Source: Bubalus kerabau
Lineage: Eukaryota; Chordata; Mammalia; Artiodactyla; Bovidae
DNA length: 64,000 nucleotides
Direction of reading: 5' to 3'
Assembly (NCBI RefSeq): GCF_029407905.1
Contig: NC_073629.1
Coordinates: 54,076,301-54,140,300 of the forward strand
The translations under genes and the position numbers were made by a program. Under the pieces are notes generated by a model. That model was not told the origin of the DNA. It was given only the letters and a program-made list of their open reading frames with translations, and made no database searches. This document shows, piece by piece, positions 46,316 through 56,138 of the stretch (position 1 is the first letter of the stretch; each line of letters opens with the position of its first letter).

Positions 46316-46642
46316 TTAATTTTCTTCTGCTTGGTCAACAGAAAAGCCGACAGGCTCTTCCTTTGCTTCTTCTTCCTCTACTTCCCCTACCCCCTCCCCT
46401 TCTCCCTCTCCTTCCCCCACTGCCCCCACTTCCCCCTCTCCTTCTACATCCCCTCCTTCCTCTGTGTCCCCCACTCCTTCCACTCCTCCACCTTCCCCTA
46501 CTTCCTCTGCTTCCTCTACTTCCCCCACTTCCTCCTCTTCCTCCTCTTCTTCCACAGGTTCGTCAATCTTTTCCTCTTCCTCCTCATCTCCTTCTATTTG
46601 TTGATCTTGAGAATGATCTTGAATTTCAAAGGGATTCTCACC
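46316..46642 (-). CDS. ZNF326: ZNF326 terminal coding exon: acidic Glu/Gly/Val-rich tail and stop
   Basis: The coding part is 327 bp including TAA at 46318-46316, after a TTTTTTAG acceptor. It begins GENPFEIQDHSQDQQIEGDE and runs into a long acidic stretch of EEE, GEVEE, GEGEGEG-like units, ending VGFSVDQAEEN. On the plus strand it reads as a TTCC/CCCCT-rich low-complexity tract. Acidic tails of this kind are characteristic of ZNF326. The repeat-like codons make its length likely to vary between alleles and species. The plus-strand Leu/Pro-rich frame opposite is a shadow. Confidence 0.94.
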   Translation of the reverse strand, partial: GENPFEIQDHSQDQQIEGDEEEEEKIDEPVEEEEEEEEVGEVEEAEEVGEGGGVEGVGDTEEGGDVEGEGEVGAVGEGEGEGEGVGEVEEEEAKEEPVGFSVDQAEEN

Positions 46643-49600
46643 CTAAAAACATGAAAAAAAAAGCTTTTAAAAGAGCGCATTTATTTTTTAATCAGTGAAA
46701 TTTTTATTTGCTATATCATTAAAAATAAATACCATTTGAAACTTAATTTCAACTTATATTAAATCTATTTAATATTTTTTGAGTATCTATTTCATACCAA
46801 TGTGGGTATATATATTCCTGAAGTCAGTACTTTATACTCCATAAAACAAAGCAGATGAAGATTTATGTTCTACTTAATTATATCAGTATTCAATGCACTA
46901 CTGTTGCAAGTTCTCTTTAAAAAATTCAAATGAAAATCAGTACGTTTGAAAACTCAAATGAAAATCAGAAACAAATTAAGTATCATACTTTACTTTTACT
47001 TTAAAAAAGATAAATCTGTAATTCACTAAACATTCACAACTTTAGTATTTTAATTTACTTAAATAATTATGTATCTGGATTATGTCTCATAAATTAGAGC
47101 ATATCAGAAGGCTATATTAATAATATAAGAAATGAAGAGACAATGAAGGTTATTAAAACAGGGAAGTATAAGACTGGTGCTACACTTTAAGATACACTAG
47201 GTAGGAAGATGCAGGTTGAGTGGCTGTAGCAAGAGAAAAAAATATTAGCACTGAGCTACTCTAATAGCCCAGGAAATGAAAGGGTAAAAGTGACACCATT
47301 GACAGAATGGGTAAATTAAGATGGGGAAAAGCAGCAGGTTTATACTATATATAATTTGAATTTAAGAAGTCTAAATGTTTAAAGGGCAACTATAAATTTG
47401 CAACTCAGAAGAGGAAAGACTTCAAAGTCAGATATTTAGATTTGTGAATTGCTTGCACAGTGAATAGTGAAGCCAGGTCTTAAAAAGGATAGCCCAGGGC
47501 AGAGCTGAGGGAATGAGAAAAAAAAAATGGCTGAGAATAAAGCCTACTGAAAAAGCATGTACTTGGGGACAGAAGTTAGAAAAGGAATACTTAATGCAGA
47601 AACCTAGAATTATGAAATACCATCTAGCAAAACAAAGTTTCAAGAATGAATTAATAGATCAACACTGTTATATGACGCAAATAGGTAATAGTAGAAAACA
47701 ACCGAAAAAGTTCACCAAAGCTGGTAATAATTAGAGCTGAGGAAAGGTACCTGAGGGATTTATTGTACTATCCCCTTAACTTCTGTTATGTTTAAAATAA
47801 CAAACAATAAAATGTTACAAATTTTTATTTGAAAATTAAATTAAGTCACTGGTAATCTTAGAAAGAACAGTTTCAAAAGTATAATGTAAATGGAAGTTGG
47901 ATAGCAATGACTGCCCATGAATGAATCTTCACAATTCCCTCTTAAGCTCCCAAAACACTGGCCCAGAGTCCATAACTCTGAGATATTGATTTAATCAAGT
48001 ACTGAAGCTCTTGCTAAAAGCACAAAATGAAATAATTTCAGACTTAAACCTCTTGAATCAAGTGTCCAGGAAAGAAGTTCGGTAATCTGCATATTTAAGA
48101 AGCATTTTTATCAGCAAAGTTTTCTGAGAAGCCCTAATTCAGAAGGTCTTATAAGGGGCCTGGGTAGCTTTTAATTGATTTTAACTTCACAGGGGATTCT
48201 AATCATACACCTCCTATTGGGAAATACTAAAGAGTGAATAACATATAGGAAGTAAAGAGCACAATGCAGGGTAAACCACCTTTTCAAGTATGATGGTAAC
48301 AGAAGAGATAAGAAGGGCTAAAGTCTAGGAAAAGTTCAGTCATTTTTAGTTTAAGAAACTCATAAACATGTCTCTTTGGGAAAAAGTAGTAAGATAATAA
48401 ATGGGAGGAAAAAAATCTGATGAAAATAAGGCGATAACTGATGAAACAAGAACACAGATAAAGCACAAAGAAGAATATTTTCCTTCACATATAACAATGA
48501 GAAAAAAAATACATAATTCTAAAGTAGAAAGGAGAAGAGTTAGAGTTCACATCCAGTGGTCTTCAATCTCCCTAGAGCTAGAGAAGAGATAAGAATATGG
48601 TAAGTGAAGGGAGTAAGAATAAAATCTGGATATGTGAAGAGTGAAAAGTTTCAAACAGTCACTACAGGAAGCACATTACATTGATTGATAGCAAGTAAAA
48701 TTACTGTGAACTGCAGTGAAATCTGGCAAACAGTACTGGCACAATTCCATGATATTTTTTAGCAGGAAAGACAGTTAGTAAAGCTAACCATAAATGGCAG
48801 AGTTGAGAACTAGTAAGCAGTAGAAAAATTAAGAAAAGAGTTTCAGAATGGCAGCACTGCACTGTTATAAGGGCTGACCATGAGTGTCCAGGCCAGAGTG
48901 AAGGCAGAACATATGTAAGTGGAGAACTGGGAGAAATCGATGAACTGATTATTTCACAGGACAAAGATTTAAAACGGTATTTTGTCATTCTAAGCACTTA
49001 AAGATCGAAGTGTTTTTAAGCCATGACCAGAGCTGATTATGAGCAGAAGTTTTCTGTGGACTCTAGAACAGCAAGAAACGGAGCAGACAGGACTGCTGAA
49101 CAAAAAATGCCAGACAAAGAGCATCTCCAAGTAATGAGACACCAGTGCTTCTTGAATTTTAACATGCATATAAATCAGCTACGATCTTTTTTTAAAATGA
49201 AGATTCTTATTCAATAGACCTGGATATGAATTGATACCCTGCATGTCTAAAGAGCCTCCAGGGTGATGTCAATGCTGCTGATCCTTGGATTGCATGGAGT
49301 AACAAGGTTCTAGAAGATTCTCAGTTAAGTTACTTTCTCCACAGTATGTACTTGAGGCAAGATATCTCAACATTTCCCATTCCATGAAGTGACTCTAAAG
49401 TGCAGCTTGAAAACCTTACACAGAAATTCTACTTTGTATTCTTTTCTCATTACAAATTACCTTCATACATCATTGGAAACAATTAACCTCTCAAGTCTGT
49501 GATATAGAAAGGATAATAAAAATCTAATCTTTCCTAATTTAGCTATGATGCTTTAATCTTTTTGACACCATATCTCCAACAAAATATGATTTCAAATTAG

Positions 49601-52600
49601 GGCTGTATTCACCTTTTAAAAACAGTGTGCAGTAAACAGTGCCAAATAAAATAATCAGAAAATAGGGCCTTCTGGAACAAGCAGAAAGAACTGAAATTTA
49701 TTCAGCTTGGAAGTCATCTGGTTGAGGAATAATATGTAAAGAAGGATCACTGGAATAATATATGGCAAAAATCCTGGGAAGCAGTAGGCCAGGTATACCT
49801 ACCTAATTGTTCACCTTTGAGTTTCCTAACTGAAGCAAACCTCCTTCCTTCTGGTCTTATGATGCTATGAGCAGGAGCTTTGTTTCTGAAGCAAAGTTTC
49901 TGAACTTCCTGCTTCCCATCCAAGTGTTATCCAGAAATGACTTATCTAATTGGTATGCTTAGAAGAAGAAATACCAATTGGATAAGTCATTCCTCTTAGG
50001 AATTTCCCTTCACTAGGAACATCCAAAAGAGGGGACAGAAGGGATTCACTTGGGCATCAAGACCGTCTTTCATGTCTTCTAAGCAACGGAAAGGGTGCAT
50101 TCTAGTCTGCTCTGTCATGTGGTCGACTAAGCGAATCCTACTGCTGTCCAGCTGAAGCAGTCACAGTAGTTGGGGGGGAGGTAAGTCTATCTAGGAGTGA
50201 AATATTAGAAAGTCCACAATAACTATCTAAGACATATCATCCAAAGTCACCCTTTAAAAAAAAAAATCAAGGATAAAGCTGACATTTGGGTCTTCTATCA
50301 AGATTCTTGTGTATCTCTCAAATGACCCAGAGCTAGAAAGGGAATGAGAAAGGAATGGCGTCTTGCTCCTGCCCCCAACAAATCCCAACAATTAGGAAAA
50401 AAGACATTTTACCTATATGTATGATATCAAGTAAAATTATCCTAATTTTGTGCTATATTAAATATCACAAAGAGTTACCATGCTATATTTAACTGTTACA
50501 ACATTACAATATAACCCAGTTTTTGCTCTCAAGTCTTACCTTAATGAAACGTTCGTATCGTGCCTTCACTATTGGATTATTTAAAATGCTTGTAGCAGTC
50601 AAGACACTCTCTCTTTTTATTTGTTCCTTATAAGCCTATGAAAAACAGAACACACTGAGACACTTGAAAACGATGCCATGAAAAATATTTCCTTAATTAA
50701 AATGACTGCATGCTCAAATTCTTAGAATTAAATGACTTAATTTCTGGCAAATAAAGCTATAGAACAACAAAAGCTATTGTGACTACAATCTAAATGATCT
50801 ATGAATTAAAACAATGAAGATTCAAAAAGCCAGTGAACTTCAACAAAAAACACCCAGTCACTAAATACTCTTTAAGTCCAGGTCTACTAAACACTTGCTT
50901 TCTCTCCAATCTATTCTGGAGCTACCTTACCCAGCCCCAGCTACTCCAACCATTAATTTTCATGCTATCAAACTAAAGCCTTTAATACTTGAATTTTTAA
51001 TTTGCTTTTCAAACAAATTTCTCATAAAATAAATATTTTTATTTGAAATAAATAAATAACCAACATAGGAGCAAAATAATACTAATCAAGAAGAAAATAG
51101 TAAAACTTTCCTAGAATGTCTGAGTAAATTCTACTAAAAATGTAGAAATAGAAAGTAACTGGCTTTTTTTTTTTCCCAATCATCAAAAAACAAGTCTTTC
51201 TTTTTGTTCTAAATACACAAACACACACTCATAAAGCAATTTTGCACTACCTTAAAAAAATGTTAACAATAAAAAAAGCAGTTCAATAACAGCTATGATT
51301 TCAATGTGCCAGGTACTACTTTAGATGCCCTTTACATTTTAATTAAACTAATCCTTAATCAATCACATAAGATTCATCCATCCTCATTTTATAGATAAGG
51401 AAACTTAGACAAAGAAAAGTTTATTACTTGCTTAACGTATGTATGTACTGAACCAGGATTCACAGAAGTCTTGCTCTGGAGCCCACAATACTACACTTAA
51501 CCACTATACTACACTGCCTCTCTAAGTATCTTTACACTAAGTCACTCATGAGATTAACTGGATTGTACACAAGTAGGCAGGTATGAAACAATAGCCTTTA
51601 AAGGGCAATAAGGGATTAAACAAATAATTCATTGACTTCATTAAGGTAGATTAAAACTGACCTGCTTTCCTTTGATATGATCAGGAGATTTTAAGTGCTG
51701 CTGAACTGAGCTATGTAAAGCAGGGATATACACACTGCAAGCACTGCAGTGAACAGTCTCTACTTTCATCATGTGATCATCTGCAGTAACACCTACAAAG
51801 GAAATGCAACTATTAATAACAAAAGCAAGGATCCATATACTTCTGACAAATCAAGTTTTCACTATTTCATTTCCATTACGATTTATACTCCTTCTTCCAA
51901 AAAAAGGACCAGAGTATAGAGTTTTTCTACCGTATCTCATAAATCTGCATAGATTAAAAATGAAAGGATAATTATTTGCTTTCATACTTTATTCAAGATT
52001 CCACATGGTATTTAGTTGCACTGAGCAGCTTCAGAATGCATATAACAAAACCTGATAAATTCTCTCTTCATTTTTGTTACAAATAGTTTCCTTGTTATGG
52101 CTGCTTAGATACACACATCAATTAAAAGTGGACATTTAATTTCTAAATATATGAGGTTTTTAAAGTATCTTTGATATTAATCTCTCATTTTGATATTAAT
52201 CTCTCATTTTGATATTAATTTCTCATTTAAATGCCTTCTTCTCTACAATCATCACCTGTGTTTTTTCAGCTTGTGAACTTTACTGAGGCTTTCAATAGCT
52301 AAGTCAAAGATCTCTCTTGGTAAATGTCACATTGCACTTTAAAATATGTGGGTTATTTTCAAGTATCTTTTGATATTGATTTCTAACATAACTCCACAGT
52401 GCCAGGAAAACAGACTAGGATTTCAAAACATGACATTTTTACACCTTGTTTTATGTCCTTGGCTTTGTTTCAGTGTCTCCTGGTTTTCAGTCTACGGGAT
52501 GTTAAAAAACTATATGGATAAAAGATTAAAATTATAAAGTATAATTACATTATATTTCCTACTCATCTTATACAATGATTTTCTGAGGCCTGTAAGTTCA

Positions 52601-55600
52601 ACCCCCAAAAATATAATATAAAAATGTTGATTCTGTAGTAAAATAAGAATTTTCATGCTTATGAATGTGGGTGAGTAGAGACGGGAAAAAGAAGTCAAAA
52701 TTGGATTCATAAAAGACAAAAATATATGTTAGATCTTAAAAACAGTGATAGAGGGTTATTACAAGTGAAGGCTACTTCGTATGTTTTTAAAACCTATTTT
52801 ATTTGTTGATTTCTACACATCTCAATAGAAAGAAAATAACAGCTTTGGTTCCCAGGCTTATCACTGTATCTCTGGTTCCTTGGAACAGTGCCAGCCACAT
52901 AATAAGACTTTAGTAAATACGTTAAATTATTAAGTTATATGGCGAAGGCAATGGCAACCCACTCCAGTACCCTTGTCTGGAAAATCCCATGGCTGCAGTC
53001 CACGGAGTCGCGAAGAGTCAGACATGACTGAGCGACTTCACTTTCACTTTTCACTTTCCTGCACTGGAGAAAGAAATGGCAACCCACTCCAGTGTTCTTG
53101 CCTGGAGAATTCCAGGGATGGAGGAGCTTGGTAGGCTGCTGTCTATGGGGTCACACAGAGTCGGATACGACTGAAGCAACTTAGCAGCAGCAGCAGTAAG
53201 TTATATGTACGTTCATAGGAACCTTCTCTAAATGCTGCATATGAAAAACTGTTAGGAACACACCAGTTTCCTTAGAATTATATCATTTTTAAAGAATCAT
53301 GTATTTTTTTATGTTGAGAAAAACTGATTTGGCTCTTCCTTGGGTAACTGAATTTATCATGACATTTGATTAAGAAAACAACAGATAACATGCAGCTTCA
53401 ACTAAATAAAAAGATCTTCATGATCTTTCACATGTCATTCTTGAAGTAATACTGTAAGGTACTATATGGTGACCATCTGTATCTGCTGGTTCCAGCTCTG
53501 CAGATTCAACCAACCATGGACAGAAAATATTAAAAAAAAAAAAAAAAAAAAAAACTTCTAAAAAGTTCCAAAAAATCAAAACTCCACACTGATAATTATT
53601 TACATTAAGTATCATAAGTAATCTAGAGATGATATAAGAAATATGGCAGAAACAACACAATATTGTAATTATTCTCCAATCAAAAATAAATTTAAAATAA
53701 AATTGAAGAAAATGTCTAAAAAATAAAGTATATAAGAAGACATGCATGGTTTATATGCAAATACTACACCCATTTTATATAAGGGATTTGAGCATGACAG
53801 ATTTGGGTATCTGCAGGAAGGTCCTAGAACCAACCTCCGTCAGACCCAGAGAAACAGCTGTCTATGCAAAAGAAAGATCTAAGAGAAAATGGCACTTTCT
53901 GGGAACTGCAAGTAATTTAGTATTGCTGGGGCACAGACTAAAGAAGGAACAAAAGGGAAAAAGAGCAGGGCCAAGATCATGAAGAGCTTTGTATGCCATG
54001 CCTAGGAATTTGAACTTCATTCTGTGGAGGATACGGAAGCCACTTTATTACTTAAGTTCTTCAAGTAATAAAATCGTGTAGTAGAATAAGAGATAAGACT
54101 GAAAGGAAGGAAACTAATTAGAAAAATAGAACACATAAGATTTAAACAAATTCAGTATTTAAAAAAGACGTAAAGAAAACAGACTTGGTACGTATTCAAA
54201 AGATAGAATTGAGAATCGACTGAACAAAAATACTACAGACATAGTAAAGCAAATGTAAGTACTAAGATTAACTGCACAGTTCTGGCATTGATGGGGCTAC
54301 TTTCCAAGATAAATGAAAGAGATACCTGTTAAGTTTTGTCTTGTTTTCTTCATGGGGTGGGGGATACTCAAGGGAAGGATACATTTTTTTAGTATGTTCA
54401 ATTTGTGAGACTGCTAAAGAGAGATGTCAGTAGGCAGCTAGATGTAGGAGACTGGAGTTCAGAAGAGATATCTGTGCTGGAGATATAAATCTATAAGTAA
54501 TCAACATATAGATATTGATTTAAATTCTGTATATAAATTAATTCATCAGGAAGAAATATAAAGAGAAATGTTAACAGGACTGACAGAATACTGAAAAATA
54601 TCAACTTCTAAAAGCTTAGTAGAAAAAGAAAAGCACAAAGAGTAAAAATGACAAGGGAGTAAAGAGAGGCAGTGAGTACCACAGAAACCAAGGGAGGAAA
54701 TAGATTCATAAATAATAGTTATCAGTGGGAAATGTTGCCGAATAAAACTGAAGTTAGTGTTGGTGTCCTCCAGTATAGCAGTTTCAGTACACTAATGATA
54801 GCAGAAACTTGTCCACTGTGGGTAAAGCAGTAAGTGACAATGAAGAAACAGAGACAGTGAGAACTATGCTTAAAGAAGTGTGGTTGCTTAAAGAGAAAGG
54901 CAGGTTGTAGAGGAATTAGTGTCTATGTTTTTCTTTTTCTTTAGGTCTTTTTTAATTTGTTTAAGTAAGTGTATAGGCTTCAGAGACAGAATCAAAGACA
55001 AGGAAAGACTGAAAAACAGAAGAGAAGAATTCACGATTTGAGCAGAAGTCTTTAAGGAGATGAGAAGGAATAAGAGATAGATGACATATACAAGTATAGG
55101 CAGCCCTCTGTATCCATGGCTTCTGCATCTACAAATACTGGAAAACCAACTATGGGCCTTGAGTATCTGCATATTCTGATACCTCATGCAGGTCCTGAAA
55201 CCTCTCTCTCTCAGATACCTAGGGATGACTGTATCTTCCAGTACAAGCAAAGCTGATACTTTCTCTATGAAGGAAATGAAATGAAAGACGTAAGAGAAGG
55301 TAGTGATAAACTTGTAAGCATGAGAACAGGAATCAAAGGAGTTCATTTCTGATAACCCACTCAGACCTACCATATATGACTATGTACTGTATCACTCTAA
55401 TGGGCATCATTTACAATGAAATAGGTTATGGTATATAAAATATATATGTAAATTTCTAAATCAATTTGTTAACTTACCTTCCATAACATCCTTTTCTATT
55501 ATTTTGACTGCCTCTGTTTGATTATTTGTCTGTTGCTTACGAATAGATGTTTTCTTGAATTTATTTACCATACATTCCTAGAAAACAAAATAGAAAGAAT

Positions 55601-56100
55601 CCAAAAAGTTTTTAGTGAGTACGCAGTATAGGCCCAGCACCATGCTTGGCCTATGAAAAATAATAGTACCTATTATATAAAACTGATGTTTTCAAGGAGC
55701 TTACAATCTAATTGAAAGGACTATAATGAAGTACCAGGAAACTACAAAAAGTATTTACTTTTCAAGATGTATTAATATTTTAGGCATATATATATAGAGG
55801 GAGATCAAAGACAGCTGGAATAGACAAGAGATCTCAGAGCAAGTGAATACTTAAGTCCTAAATGACAGGAACCAGTTAAACAAAATTACAGAAGAAATTT
55901 AATTAAGGTACACAATTCTCCAAGGATACAGAGGATACAGGATCACTGTACTTCTAACCTTCTAACAATTCCATCTCTTTTGCCTAAATTAATTGCAAGT
56001 ACAGTTAGCAGTCCAGCTCCAGCCCTGGCCCAAACTATCCTACCCTTCTCCAAGTCACTTCTACTTACACTATCACTCAGGCCTCTTCTACTTAATAGTG

Positions 56101-56138
<38 letters not shown>

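Larger units (their letters stand above)
46643..50539 (-). other. ZNF326: ZNF326 last intron (3,897 bp)
   Basis: GT donor at 50539-50538 and AG acceptor at 46644-46643. It holds old L2, MER5A and an unexplained hairpin (listed separately), with no BovB or young SINE. The largest intron in the window apart from the incomplete upstream one. Confidence 0.85.
51793..55477 (-). other. ZNF326: ZNF326 intron (3,685 bp)
   Basis: Separates the linker exon from the second-finger exon. Contains a 19-bp triplication, a Bov-A2, a Tigger with an L1 tail, L2 and another Tigger scrap. Confidence 0.85.

Noticed and set aside
46363..46698. 111-codon plus-strand Leu/Pro-rich frame and a 128-codon Phe/Ser-rich frame at 46268
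   Set aside because: Both are shadows of the purine-biased ZNF326 acidic-tail exon on the other strand.
52170..52226. CRISPR-like direct repeats
   Set aside because: Three contiguous 19-bp copies have no spacers, and the host is a mammal.
54888..55373. 161-codon minus-strand frame in a ZNF326 intron
   Set aside because: Made of L2 and Tigger sequence with a Lys-rich start; it does not join the ZNF326 frame.
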